A DNA stretch of 64,000 nt from Streptomyces nymphaeiformis (GTDB lineage: Bacteria > Actinomycetota > Actinomycetes > Streptomycetales > Streptomycetaceae). Shown piece by piece: positions 34,559 through 42,939 of the stretch. Location of the stretch: assembly GCF_014203895.1 (NCBI RefSeq), contig NZ_JACHJY010000001.1, forward strand, positions 124,001 to 188,000, given 5' to 3'. The position numbers and the translations under genes were made by a program. Each line of letters opens with the position of its first letter. Positions within the stretch are counted from its first letter, which is position 1. A model generated the notes under the pieces. The model saw only the letters and a list, made by a program, of their open reading frames with translations. It was not told the origin of the DNA and made no database searches.

Positions 34559-35380
34559 GTGCCCCGCGTGCGGGCCAGGGTGCGGGAGCGGGTGCCGGTC
34601 GTCGTCCAGGGACGAGGACGATCTGGTACGGGCGTCCGCGCGTTGTGGCTGGGCGCCGAGGCCTTCGTCACCTGCGGAGTTCTCCTCCTGCTTCTCGTCG
34701 TCCACCAACTCTGGTGGACCAATCGGGAGGCCCGCGCCGAGGCCCGCGACCAGGTGCGTGTTCTTGAGCGGGAGTGGGACATCTCTCCCCCCGGGGATCC
34801 TGCCGGGGATCCTGGGGAGTCCGCGGATCCCGGGGCGCTCGGTGACGCCGATTCGTTCGGTGAGCCGGAGTCCCCCTCCTCGCCCGGGTCTGCCGTCGAG
34901 GGCGGCTCCCGGTCCCGCCCCACCCCCGCCCCCTCCTCCGCCTTCGCCGTCCTCCGTATCCCCCGGCTCGGGCTCACCGTCCCCGTCGCCGAAGGCGTCT
35001 CCAAGCGGTCCGTGCTCGACAAGGGGTACGTCGGGCACTACCCCGGTACCGGCGGGGCCGGAGCGGTGGGGAACTTCGCTCTCGCCGGGCATCGGAACAC
35101 TCACGGCGAGCCTTTTCGGTACATCAACCGGCTTGAGGCCGGTGATCAGATTTCCGTGCGTACGCGCGCGCGTACCTATGTCTATCGCGTTGATCTCGTC
35201 CTCTCCTCCACCTCTCCCCGTGATGTGGGGGTCATTCGGGCCGTTCCCCGGTCTCTCGTCAAGCCGTCCTACGGGTATGAGGCCCCCGGCGCCTATCTCA
35301 CCCTCACCACCTGCACCCCCGAGTTCAGCAGCACCTACCGGCTCGTCGTCTGGGCCAAGCTCGTCCCGACACGGGGCTAG
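34559..35380 (+). CDS. Class E sortase
   Basis: 273 residues from GTG 34559; GTG 34568 is equally possible and no strong ribosome binding site is seen. One membrane segment (AFVTCGVLLLLLVVHQLWWT) is followed by a Pro/Ser-rich linker and the sortase fold: AVLRIPRLGLTVPVAEGV, FALAGHRNTHGEPFRYINRL with the catalytic His and YLTLTTCTPEFSSTYRLVVW with the TLTTC catalytic Cys and downstream Arg. Class E enzymes anchor LAxTG-type proteins to the wall; a plausible substrate (LASTG) is encoded at 45365. An N-terminal extension in the same frame was rejected as antisense to the SEC-C gene. Confidence 0.88.
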   Translation: MPRVRARVRERVPVVVQGRGRSGTGVRALWLGAEAFVTCGVLLLLLVVHQLWWTNREARAEARDQVRVLEREWDISPPGDPAGDPGESADPGALGDADSFGEPESPSSPGSAVEGGSRSRPTPAPSSAFAVLRIPRLGLTVPVAEGVSKRSVLDKGYVGHYPGTGGAGAVGNFALAGHRNTHGEPFRYINRLEAGDQISVRTRARTYVYRVDLVLSSTSPRDVGVIRAVPRSLVKPSYGYEAPGAYLTLTTCTPEFSSTYRLVVWAKLVPTRG

Positions 35381-35543
35381 GGAGCGCCCGTTCCACCTGT
35401 CCCGGGCGTCCCGGGTGTCCCGGGCGGGTGCCGGGACGGCGGAATCCCGGATTCCTCCGGCAAGGATTCGACCCGGCCCGGCAGGGTCCTGATCACTGCC
35501 GGGCGGACGTGGATCCCTTCGTCGAATCACAAGGAGTGACGAC

Positions 35544-35969
35544 ATGCGTCGTATCCGTACGATCACGCTGACCTCGGGCGCCCTCGCTCTGGCCGGTCTC
35601 GCCGCCACCTCCGTCGCGCTCGCGCCGGCCGCCTCGGCCTCGGCCCAGGGCTGCGTCGTCACCAGCATCACCACCGGCGGGTTCGCACAGCAGGGCACGA
35701 TCGCCACCAAGGCGTCCAGCGGCTGCCTCGACCTCAATCTGACCTACTCGTACAACACCAACAGCCGCACGTACGACTACTACGGCGGCCGCTACAAGAA
35801 GGCCGACGGGACCTGGGTCACCGGTTCCAAGGGGTACGTCCAGGCGTGGGACGGCTACCACAGCATCAACGACTCGACGATGACGCTGGTCACCGACCTC
35901 TCCGCCGGTACGCAGTTCAGCGTGGCCAGCTACATGGACGGCGGCGACAACGTGCAGATCACCCACTGA
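35544..35969 (+). CDS. Small secreted protein of unknown function
   Basis: 141 residues with a classical signal peptide (MRRIRTITLTSGALALAGLA, then ATSVALAPAASASA with an AxA cleavage site near residue 33). The mature part is about 108 residues and beta-rich, with a probable disulfide (CVVTSITTG and GCLDLNLTYS) and aromatic stretches SRTYDYYGGRYKK. An AAGGAGTGAC site lies just before the ATG. I do not recognise a family; similar small extracellular proteins are common in streptomycetes. Confidence 0.78.
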   Translation: MRRIRTITLTSGALALAGLAATSVALAPAASASAQGCVVTSITTGGFAQQGTIATKASSGCLDLNLTYSYNTNSRTYDYYGGRYKKADGTWVTGSKGYVQAWDGYHSINDSTMTLVTDLSAGTQFSVASYMDGGDNVQITH

Positions 35970-36042
35970 TCCGTCGGTTGTCGGATGGTCGGATGTGCCG
36001 TGGGGCTGCTTGCGGGGCGGCCCCACTCTCCCTGGAGCGAGC

Positions 36043-36939
36043 GTGAAGGTGTGGGGTGTTGTGGTGCTGAAGGTGCGGGTCGTCGCCGCGGTCCTCGGTG
36101 CTGTCGTCATGTCGACCGTTCTCACGGCCTGCGGGGCTTCCGCACCCGGTCCCTCCGCACCTGCCCGTTCCCTGCCGTCGGGTGATGCGCGGCCGCCCGG
36201 TGTCCGGGAGGGGGTGCCGCGGGACATCACGGCCATGGTCCTGCCCGCGACCGGTGCCGACACCCGGCTGACCCGGGGGCTCGACGGCTTCGCGCAGACG
36301 CTCGGTCATGCGCGGCTCCGCGAGTGTGTCCAGCGGCAGGGGGTGAGCTTCCCGGACGTTCCCCCGCCGGCGTACATCGGCTGGTCCGACCTCCCCGACC
36401 TGGAATTCATCGGGCGCCACGGTCTCACCCTGAACGTCCCGGTGCCGCAGGCGGACTCACCGGTTCCGGCCGGCCGGAAGGACCCGGAGGCGCAGCGGCG
36501 CTGCGAGCAGGACGCCCGCGTCGTCGCCAAGGAGTTCAAGGACCTCTACGGCCCGCTCCAGTCGCAGTGGTGGCCCGAGGTCTCCGCTGTCCGTGACGAC
36601 CCGCGGTCCCGCGAGGCCCTGCGGGGGCTCCCCGGCTGTCTCGACCGGTACGGCATCCACGTCGACGGCCAGGAGGGCTTCTTCGCCCTGGTCGACCGCA
36701 CGGTCCAGGGCATCGAGGACTCGGCCGGGGCCGCCCGCGCCGACCGGGGGCTCGGGGCGGCGTACTCCGTGTGCATGGCTCCCGTGGAGGCTGTTCGGGA
36801 GCCGCTGCTCATCCGTCGCCGAACGGCCTTCCAGGCATCTCACCGCGACGAGATCGCCGCTCTGCGGCGGACGCTGCCCTCCCGCATCCGTGAGTTCGAG
36901 CGGCGCTACGGGGTCACGTTCGCCCAGCCCGTTCCGTGA
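36043..36939 (+). CDS. Putative secreted lipoprotein
   Basis: 298 residues from GTG 36043, with GGAG five bases upstream. The signal peptide VVVLKVRVVAAVLGAVVM ends in the lipobox LTAC, giving a lipidated Cys at about residue 29. The mature protein carries several Cys (RLRECVQRQG, RRCEQDARVV, LPGCLDRYGI, AYSVCMAPVE), probably in disulfides, and a helical core. No family is recognised. The stop codon lies within a 24-base tandem repeat that continues downstream. Confidence 0.75.
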   Translation: MKVWGVVVLKVRVVAAVLGAVVMSTVLTACGASAPGPSAPARSLPSGDARPPGVREGVPRDITAMVLPATGADTRLTRGLDGFAQTLGHARLRECVQRQGVSFPDVPPPAYIGWSDLPDLEFIGRHGLTLNVPVPQADSPVPAGRKDPEAQRRCEQDARVVAKEFKDLYGPLQSQWWPEVSAVRDDPRSREALRGLPGCLDRYGIHVDGQEGFFALVDRTVQGIEDSAGAARADRGLGAAYSVCMAPVEAVREPLLIRRRTAFQASHRDEIAALRRTLPSRIREFERRYGVTFAQPVP

Positions 36940-36979
36940 CCGATTCCGTGAGCGTTTCCGTGACCGATTCCGTGGGCGT
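36932..36979. repeat. 24-base tandem repeat across the lipoprotein stop codon
   Basis: Two units beginning TTCCGTGACCGATTCCGTG, at 36932-36955 and 36956-36979, differ by one base. The lipoprotein TGA (36937-36939) is in the first unit. A change of unit number would not alter the protein, as the stop is in the first copy. Confidence 0.75.
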
Positions 36980-37042
36980 TTCCAGGAGCCGATCCACCGG
37001 CCCGCTCCAAGCGGGTTCCACGCGCACGCGTAGCTCCGGATC

Positions 37043-38407
37043 TCATCCGCGCCCTCTCCCCAGCGCGAGCGTCAGCGCCGCGCCCGTGAGCGCCAGGCCC
37101 GCCGTGACCAGCAGTGCCGTGTCCGGGCCCGTCGTCACCAGGGCCAGGGTCAGGGCCACCCCGGCCGAGGAGCCGATGTAGCGGGCGGTGTTGTTGGCGC
37201 CCGAGCCCATCGCCGCCTGCTCGGGCGGTACCGAGTCGACCGCGAGGCGGGGCAGCGCCGCGTTCAGGAGGCCGCTGCCCGTGCCCGCCACCAGGAGGCC
37301 GGGGAGGAGGCGCTGCCAGGGGCCTTCCAGGCCGCCCAGGAGGGCGAGGATCCCCGCCGCGGAGAGGGTGAAGCCGACGGCCAGTTGGTGTGCCGCGGAC
37401 AGTCGGCCCGCCAGGCGGCGGGCCTGCAGCGCTGCCACGAACGCCGTGCCCGACCAGAGGAGGAACAGCCACGCCGAGGCCAGCGGTGACATCCCCGCCC
37501 CGCTCTGGAGCAGCGCCGGCACCACGCTGAACAGGCCGATCACCGCCAGGCCCGTGAACAGCGCCCCCAGCGTCGACGCCAGGAACGCCGGCCGGCGCAG
37601 CAGCGCCAGGTCGATCATGGGCTTACGGCTCCGGTGCTCGACCGTCGCGAACAGCGCCGTCAGGGCGGCGGAGGCCAGCAGCAGGAGTCCCACCGGGGGG
37701 CGCAGCCAGCCGTCCCGGCCGAGGGTGAGTGCGGTGAGCAGTGCCGCCAGGGCCAGGCCGAGGGTCAGGGCTCCGGCGATGTCGGGGCGGCCCTTTCCCG
37801 TCGGCGCCCCGTCCCGCGCCAGCGTCCTCGTCCCCGTCGCCGCGATCACCAGCGCCGCCGCGCCCAGCGTCCCGTACGCCAGCCGCCAGTCGACCAGGCT
37901 CAGCGCGCCCGCCAGGAGCGGGCCGAGGGCGATGCCCGCGCTGACGGACGCGCCCCAGATCCCGGTGGCCCTGATCCGGTCCCGGCCCGCCGGGTACGCG
38001 TGTGCGAGGAGGCCCAGGCTGCCCGCCAGGACGGCCGCGCTCGCCGCTCCCTGCGCGATCCGGGCCAGGGTGAAGGTGAGGGTGGAGTCGGCGAAGGCGC
38101 CGAGCGCCGTCGTCAGGCCCAGGGCGAGGGTGCCCAGGAGGAAGATCCGGCGCCTTCCGTGCGCGTCCGCGAGGCTGCCCGCCACCAGGAGGAGGACGGC
38201 CAGGCCGAGCGGGGTGCCGTTGAGCAGCCAGGCCTGCGCCGAGGCCGGGGTCCCGAAGGCGGCGGCCATGTCGGGGAGGGTCAGCATCGGGGCCGTGTAG
38301 TTCATCAGCGCGATCGCCGTGGCGGCCGCCGTGACGGCGAGGGTGGCCCGTGGGCGGGTCGTGAGGGTGTCCGGCGTGGTGTGGGTCGTGGTGGCTAGCG
38401 GGGGCAT
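37043..38407 (-). CDS. MFS transporter, DHA2-like drug exporter
   Basis: 454 residues with 12-14 hydrophobic segments. ATG 38407 has GGAGGT eight bases upstream. GSLADAHGRRRIFLLGTLAL is the loop 2-3 signature (GxxxDxxGRRR), and ATGIWGASVSAGIALGPLLA is motif C of drug:H+ antiporters. AAMGSGANNTARYIGSSAGV near the end fits the DHA2/14-TM group. It is divergent from an HxlR regulator, with paired dyads between them, so it is probably induced by a compound sensed by that regulator. The substrate is unknown. Confidence 0.9.
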   Translation of the reverse strand: MPPLATTTHTTPDTLTTRPRATLAVTAAATAIALMNYTAPMLTLPDMAAAFGTPASAQAWLLNGTPLGLAVLLLVAGSLADAHGRRRIFLLGTLALGLTTALGAFADSTLTFTLARIAQGAASAAVLAGSLGLLAHAYPAGRDRIRATGIWGASVSAGIALGPLLAGALSLVDWRLAYGTLGAAALVIAATGTRTLARDGAPTGKGRPDIAGALTLGLALAALLTALTLGRDGWLRPPVGLLLLASAALTALFATVEHRSRKPMIDLALLRRPAFLASTLGALFTGLAVIGLFSVVPALLQSGAGMSPLASAWLFLLWSGTAFVAALQARRLAGRLSAAHQLAVGFTLSAAGILALLGGLEGPWQRLLPGLLVAGTGSGLLNAALPRLAVDSVPPEQAAMGSGANNTARYIGSSAGVALTLALVTTGPDTALLVTAGLALTGAALTLALGRGRG

Positions 38408-38427
38408 GGCAGGGACCTCCACCCCAT

Positions 38428-38478
38428 AGGTTCGGTGAATGAACCTTACGGTAGCAGCTAGGTTCGTTGACCGAACCT
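38428..38478. promoter_or_regulatory. Two HxlR-type operator dyads between the MFS and regulator genes
   Basis: AGGTTCGGTGAATGAACCT (38428-38446) and AGGTTCGTTGACCGAACCT (38460-38478) are two copies of an AGGTTC-N7-GAACCT dyad, 32 bases centre to centre, about three helical turns. They fill the gap between the divergent MFS exporter and HxlR regulator and are good candidates for its binding sites. Confidence 0.72.
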
Positions 38479-38499
38479 GTGGTGGGTACGATGGGTCCC

Positions 38500-39030
38500 A
38501 TGGCTCTCGGCAAGGACTACTCCCAGCAGCAGTGCTCCATCGCCCGCGCCCTGGAGGTCGTCGGCGAACGCTGGACCCTGCTCGTCGTCCGCGACGTCTT
38601 CTACGGCGTCCGGCGCTACAACGACTTCCTCGTGCACCTCGGCATCCCCCGCGCCGTCCTCGCCGCCCGCCTCCAGGCCCTCGTCGACGCCGGCGTCCTC
38701 GACAAGCGGCGCTACCAGGAGTCGCCCCCGCGCGACGAGTACGTGCTCACCGAGCGCGGCCTCGCCCTCTGGCCCGTCCTGCGCTCGCTGGGGCGGTGGG
38801 GGCGAGAGGAGCTGCCCGGTGCCGTGCCCGTGCGCCACTTCCACCACGTCGACTGCGGCACGGAGCTCGGACCGTACGGCGAGTGCCCGGCCTGCCGGGT
38901 CCCCGTGCCCCCCGCCGACATCGAGATGCGGCCCGGCGCCGGCGTCGACCCGGACCCCGCCGATCCCGTCAGCCGCGCCCTCCTCCGGCCCCGCCGCCTC
39001 CTCGTCCCCCTGGAGTACGCGAACTCGTGA
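38500..39030 (+). CDS. HxlR family winged-helix transcriptional regulator
   Basis: 176 residues. The HxlR core is at the N-terminus: QQCSIARALEVVGERWTLLV, FYGVRRYNDFLVHLGIPRAV, LAARLQALVDAGVLDKRRYQ and DEYVLTERGLALWPVL. The Cys in QQCSIA may be a redox or ligand sensor, as in some HxlR proteins. A C-terminal extension with C..C pairs (VDCGTELGPYGECPACRV) could bind metal. ATG 38491 is an alternative start three codons upstream. It is divergent from the MFS exporter and likely represses it through the paired dyads. Confidence 0.9.
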   Translation: MALGKDYSQQQCSIARALEVVGERWTLLVVRDVFYGVRRYNDFLVHLGIPRAVLAARLQALVDAGVLDKRRYQESPPRDEYVLTERGLALWPVLRSLGRWGREELPGAVPVRHFHHVDCGTELGPYGECPACRVPVPPADIEMRPGAGVDPDPADPVSRALLRPRRLLVPLEYANS

Positions 39031-39120
39031 GGGAGCGAGGTGCTGGAGCGGGAACTTTCCCTTCTTCCCGTGCGTCTTGCCCCTGAGACAGTCGAACGGT
39101 CGAGAGGAGGTGGTGTCGGG

Positions 39121-39417
39121 ATGTCCGCCAGGGATCTGGTTCTGCGCGTCGTCGCGCCGCTGTTCTTCCTGCTCGCCCTCGCCGACCTGCTCCTCTCCGA
39201 CGGCGGTGGTCTCTCCGCCGCCTTCGCCCTCGCCGCGACCGGCATCGTCCTCGCCCTCTTCGGCGCCCGCACGGCCCCCGCCGTGCCGCCCCACGCCGTC
39301 CGCACCGCCATACGCGACCGCGAGCGGCGCACCGCCTTCCTGCCCCAGCGCGACCCCGACGCCGCAGGCCGTCGCAGACCCCGCGCTCCCGGCCGTCCCC
39401 TCCCGACGGCCGCGTAG
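39121..39417 (+). CDS. DUF6412-like small membrane protein beside YidC
   Basis: 98 residues from ATG 39121; GGAGG lies ten bases upstream. Two hydrophobic segments (LVLRVVAPLFFLLALADLLL and GLSAAFALAATGIVLALFGA) are followed by a basic tail with RTAIRDRERRTAFLPQRDPD, which I recall as the pattern of DUF6412 proteins encoded just before a YidC/Oxa1 paralogue in streptomycetes. The function is unknown; a role with the insertase is inferred from the gene pair. Confidence 0.75.
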   Translation: MSARDLVLRVVAPLFFLLALADLLLSDGGGLSAAFALAATGIVLALFGARTAPAVPPHAVRTAIRDRERRTAFLPQRDPDAAGRRRPRAPGRPLPTAA

Positions 39418-39513
39418 AGAGCTCGTACAGCACGTGCAGCAGTAAGCCCCTTCGCGGATCCGTCATGCCGAATTTCCATGCCCCGGCACGACGAGACCCC
39501 ACGGAGGGCTCCC

Positions 39514-40236
39514 TTGAACGTCTTCGCATCCCTGGTCGAGCGGCTCGCCGACCTGCTTCAGCCGATCTTCGCCACCACCGCCACGGCCGCCGCGATCGTC
39601 CTCTTCACCCTGCTCGTACGGGCCGCGATCCACCCGCTCTCCCGCGCCGCCGCCCGCGGCCAGAAGGCCCGCACCCGGCTCGCCCCGCAGCTCGCCGAGC
39701 TGAGGAAGAAGCACGCCAAGAACCCCGAGCGGATGCAGAAGGCGATCATGGAGCTGCACGCCGAGGAGAAGGTGTCGCCGCTCGCCGGCTGCCTGCCGAG
39801 CCTGCTCCAGGCGCCCGCGTTCTTCCTGATGTTCCATCTGTTCTCCAGCGGGCGGATGGCCGGGCACAGTCTCTTCGCCGCCCCGCTCGGTGATCACTAC
39901 GCCGACGCCCTCGCCGACGGCGGCGTCTTCGGTCCGGCCGGTCTCGTCTACCTCGCGCTCTTCGCGATCGTCGCCGCCGTCGCCACGTACAACTACATGC
40001 GGGCCAAGCGGCAGCAGGCCCTCGCTCCGGCCGTCGAGCCCGGCCAGCCGGGTGCCGCCGTGGCCGCGGGCATGGCCCGGTACCTGCCGCTGCTCTCCTT
40101 CGCGACCCTGATCTCCGTCGCGGTCGTGCCGCTCGCCGCCGCGCTCTACATCGTCACGAGCACCGCGTGGACCGCCGTCGAGCGGGCCTTCCTCTACCGG
40201 GACATGCCGCAGGCCGCCCTGGTTACTCCCGCGTAA
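39514..40236 (+). CDS. YidC/Oxa1-family membrane protein insertase paralogue
   Basis: 240 residues. A TTG at 39514 is used because GGAGGG lies five bases upstream; an ATG-like start at 39478 would add 12 polar residues. Five membrane segments and the family motif RGQKARTRLAPQLAELRKKH, EEKVSPLAGCLPSLLQAPAF and FFLMFHLFSSGR are visible. It would insert or fold membrane proteins. It is far from the dnaA/rpmH region where the housekeeping yidC normally sits, so it is a second copy. It is shorter than the main streptomycete YidC (about 430 residues). Confidence 0.88.
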   Translation: MNVFASLVERLADLLQPIFATTATAAAIVLFTLLVRAAIHPLSRAAARGQKARTRLAPQLAELRKKHAKNPERMQKAIMELHAEEKVSPLAGCLPSLLQAPAFFLMFHLFSSGRMAGHSLFAAPLGDHYADALADGGVFGPAGLVYLALFAIVAAVATYNYMRAKRQQALAPAVEPGQPGAAVAAGMARYLPLLSFATLISVAVVPLAAALYIVTSTAWTAVERAFLYRDMPQAALVTPA

Positions 40237-40281
40237 GGGTCCAGTCCGTGAACGGGGTCTTGCAGGCTGACCCGTTCTCTT

Positions 40282-40320
40282 GGAGGATCGACCAATCCTC
40301 CGATGGCCGCACTCCATCGG
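40282..40320. promoter_or_regulatory. Two adjacent inverted repeats upstream of the fumarylacetoacetase-family gene
   Basis: GGAGGAT-CGACCA-ATCCTCC (40282-40301) and CCGATGG-CCGCACT-CCATCGG (40300-40320) are perfect 7-bp dyads back to back, 54 bases before the ATG. They could be a regulator's operator or a leader structure. Confidence 0.55.
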
Positions 40321-40373
40321 CCGGGGCACCCTCAGGGCCCGTCCGGGCCCACCTCGACCACAGGGAGAAGACC

Positions 40374-41231
40374 ATGAAGCTGCTGCGTGTCGGCCCGCCG
40401 GGAGCGGAGCGTCCCGCCCTGCTCGACCAGGACGGAACCCTCCGCGATCTGTCCGCCCTCGTCGACGACATCGACGGCAGTCTGCTCGCCGACGCCTCCG
40501 CCCTCGACCGCGTCCGGGGCGCCGCAGCCGCCGGCGTGCTGCCCGCGCTCGACGCGACCGGGCTGCGCGTCGGCCCGCCGGTCGGCCGCATCGGCAAGGT
40601 CGTGTGCATCGGGCTGAACTACCACGGCCACGCCGCCGAGACCGGCCAGGCCACCCCCGCCGAGCCCGTCGTCTTCCTCAAAGCCGCCGACACCGTCGTC
40701 GGGCCGGACGACACCGTGCTCGTACCGCGCGGCTCCGTGAAGACCGACTGGGAGGTCGAGCTCGCGATCGTCATCGGCCGCACCGCCCGCTACCTGGAGA
40801 CCGACGAGGAGGCCCTCGCCCACGTCGCCGGATACGCGGTGGCGCACGACGTCTCCGAGCGCGAGTTCCAGATCGAGCGCGGCGGCACCTGGGACAAGGG
40901 CAAGAACTGCGAGACCTTCAACCCGCTCGGCCCCTGGCTCGTCACCGCCGACGAGGTCCCGGACCCGCAGGACCTCGGCCTGAAACTGTGGGTCAACGGC
41001 GAGCTCAAGCAGGACGGCCACACCTCGGACCAGATCTTCCCCGTCGCGGAGGTCGTCCGGTACGTCAGCCGGTTCATGACCCTGTACCCGGGCGACGTCA
41101 TCAACACCGGCACGCCCGCCGGCGTAGCCATGGGCCAGCCCGAGCCCAAGCCGTACCTGCGCCCCGGTGACGTCGTCGAGCTGGAGGTCGAGGGCCTCGG
41201 CCGACAGCGGCAGGAGCTCAAGGGCGCCTGA
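40374..41231 (+). CDS. Fumarylacetoacetate hydrolase family protein
   Basis: 285 residues with GGGAGAAG eight bases before the ATG. The FAH fold motifs are intact: GKVVCIGLNYHGHAAETGQ, EPVVFLKAADTVVGPDD, DWEVELAIVIGRTARYL with metal-binding acidic residues, AVAHDVSEREFQIERGG, WDKGKNCETFNPLGPWLV and DVINTGTPAGVAMG. Members cleave C-C bonds in beta-diketo acids or act as ureidoglycolate lyases or 2-keto-pentonate hydrolases, with Mg or Mn. The KGKNCETFNPLGPWLV motif is seen in the 2-hydroxyhepta-2,4-diene-dioate isomerase/fumarylpyruvase-like group. The substrate is not defined by context. Confidence 0.9.
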   Translation: MKLLRVGPPGAERPALLDQDGTLRDLSALVDDIDGSLLADASALDRVRGAAAAGVLPALDATGLRVGPPVGRIGKVVCIGLNYHGHAAETGQATPAEPVVFLKAADTVVGPDDTVLVPRGSVKTDWEVELAIVIGRTARYLETDEEALAHVAGYAVAHDVSEREFQIERGGTWDKGKNCETFNPLGPWLVTADEVPDPQDLGLKLWVNGELKQDGHTSDQIFPVAEVVRYVSRFMTLYPGDVINTGTPAGVAMGQPEPKPYLRPGDVVELEVEGLGRQRQELKGA

Positions 41232-41263
41232 AGTCGCGCGATGTGCGTGACCGTACGGGTGTG

Positions 41264-41299
41264 AAAGCGGCGGCGCTCCGCGTGGAGCGTCGCCGTTTT
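41264..41299 (+). terminator. Terminator hairpin after the fumarylacetoacetase-family gene
   Basis: CGGCGGCGCTCC pairs with GGAGCGTCGCCG around a GCGT loop (one G:U pair), followed by TTTT. It lies just after the hydrolase gene and before the surface protein gene. Confidence 0.85.
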
Positions 41300-41325
41300 C
41301 GCACCTGTTTTGCATATTTTCCGAC

Positions 41326-42939
41326 ATGGATCGCACTGTGTACGAGCGTCGGCGTGACCGGCGCCGTCTCGCCCTCATCGCCGCCTCCACCGTCGGAGCC
41401 ACCGCCCTCGTCGGCGTGCTCGCCGTCACCGGCCACGCCGACCCGCTGCCCGGCGGCCTCGGCCCCTGCAAGCCGGGCAACTGTCCCCCGAAGTACCCCG
41501 ACGACAACGGCAACGGCCCCGTCGTGCACCGCGACGACAACATCAACGTCTTCGTCGGCGGCGACTTCCTCGTCCGCGAGGCCGCGGCCGAGGCCGAGGG
41601 CAAGGTCGTCGTCCTCGGTGCCTTCGACCAGAAGAAGAAGGCGGGCGTCTCCGCCGTCTACAACGTGGGCGTCGCCGGCGTCGGCTCGCGCGTCCCGCCC
41701 GACGACGGCACCGACTTCCTCACCGTCGGCACGAGCGTCAAGGTCGCCGACCAGCAGCGCCTGCTCGCCGAGGAGGGCACGGTCCACGGCCTCGTGAAGT
41801 ACGGGACCACCGTCTCCGGCACGGTGAGCCCGACCCCGGTCCACCAAGCCACGGCCGCCCACCCGTACCGGCCGCTCCGGGACCAGCTCACCGACGCCAG
41901 CCAGTGCTACGCGTACGTGAACGGCGCCTCCCGCACCCCCACCGGCACCGCCGTCAACAGGGACTACGAGACCCTCTTCACGGGCGACGGCACCTCTGCG
42001 CTCCAGGTCTTCAACGCCGACTTCGACCTGGAGTCGGCCAACGGCGGCCAGCAGGGCATCCGCTTCGACAAGATCCCCGCCTCCGCGACGGTCCTCGTCA
42101 ACGTCCTCGGCGTCGACCGCACCGTCGACTCGTACATCAACCAGCTGCCGGACGGTCTGCGCGAGCGGGTCCTGTGGAACTTCCCCGACGCCACGACGGT
42201 CACGTTCGAGGGCGGGGCCCAGTTCGCGGGCAGCGTGCTCATCGGCAACCAGGACAGTACGACGACGGTGACGATGCCCGGCATGAACGGCCGCTTCTTC
42301 ACCACCGGCAACCTGACGCACACCTCGGAGGCCAACGGGGGCGGCGGCCAGGAGATCCACGCCTATCCGTTCAACGGTGACCTGCCGTCGTGTACGGACG
42401 CGACGCCCACGCCCACGCCGACTCCCACGGCTACGGAACCGACGCCGACGCCGACGCCGACCGATCCGACCCCGACCCCGACCTCGACGCCGACCGATCC
42501 GACCCCGACCCCGACCGATCCGACCCCGACTCCTACGGAGCCGACGCCTACCCCGACCGATCCCACTCCTACGCCGACGGAGCCGACTCCCACGCCGACC
42601 GAGCCGACCCCGACCCCGACCCCGACCGAGCCCACTCCCACCCCGACCTACCCCACCCCGACCCCCACGCCCACGCCCACCGACCACACCACCGGTGGCT
42701 GGTCGAGCGGCGGGGCGGACGGTGGCGGATGGACCAGTGGCGGATCGGCCGACGGTGGTGGTGACCCCGGTGGTCACGGTGACTCCGGCGGCAACCACGG
42801 GCCCGACGGCCCCCACGGTGAGCTGCCCGGCACCGGCGCCGGCACCGGGGAGATCGTCATGGGTGCCACCGCGGTCGGTCTCGCCCTCGGCGGCGGCGCC
42901 CTGGTGATCGTCAGTCGTCGGCGGAGGCGTACGAGCTAG
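41326..42939 (+). CDS. LPxTG-anchored choice-of-anchor-A surface protein
   Basis: 537 residues. An N-terminal signal or membrane segment ([19 protein letters not shown]) leads to a choice-of-anchor-A (collagen-binding-like) domain: [60 protein letters not shown] and [14 protein letters not shown] 90-residue PTPTPTE/D repeat (about 360-450) spans the cell wall, followed by a Gly/Ser linker, LPGTG (about 504), a membrane helix and an RRRRR tail, the full sortase signal. It is probably displayed on the cell wall, perhaps by the class E or housekeeping sortase. The 3' end overlaps the convergent oxidoreductase gene by 29 bases. Confidence 0.88.
   Translation: MDRTVYERRRDRRRLALIAASTVGATALVGVLAVTGHADPLPGGLGPCKPGNCPPKYPDDNGNGPVVHRDDNINVFVGGDFLVREAAAEAEGKVVVLGAFDQKKKAGVSAVYNVGVAGVGSRVPPDDGTDFLTVGTSVKVADQQRLLAEEGTVHGLVKYGTTVSGTVSPTPVHQATAAHPYRPLRDQLTDASQCYAYVNGASRTPTGTAVNRDYETLFTGDGTSALQVFNADFDLESANGGQQGIRFDKIPASATVLVNVLGVDRTVDSYINQLPDGLRERVLWNFPDATTVTFEGGAQFAGSVLIGNQDSTTTVTMPGMNGRFFTTGNLTHTSEANGGGGQEIHAYPFNGDLPSCTDATPTPTPTPTATEPTPTPTPTDPTPTPTSTPTDPTPTPTDPTPTPTEPTPTPTDPTPTPTEPTPTPTEPTPTPTPTEPTPTPTYPTPTPTPTPTDHTTGGWSSGGADGGGWTSGGSADGGGDPGGHGDSGGNHGPDGPHGELPGTGAGTGEIVMGATAVGLALGGGALVIVSRRRRRTS
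42402..42690 (+). repeat. Pro-Thr coding tandem repeat in the surface protein gene
   Basis: Imperfect tandem copies of CCGACCCCGACCGAT-like units encode [14 protein letters not shown] repeats. The unit length varies in multiples of three, so reading frame is preserved. Such stretches change length easily, giving wall-spanning stalks of differing reach. Confidence 0.8.

Noticed and set aside
42402..42690. Possible CRISPR-like array
   Set aside because: The repeats are short, imperfect, in frame and encode a Pro-Thr stalk; there are no unique spacers or cas genes.
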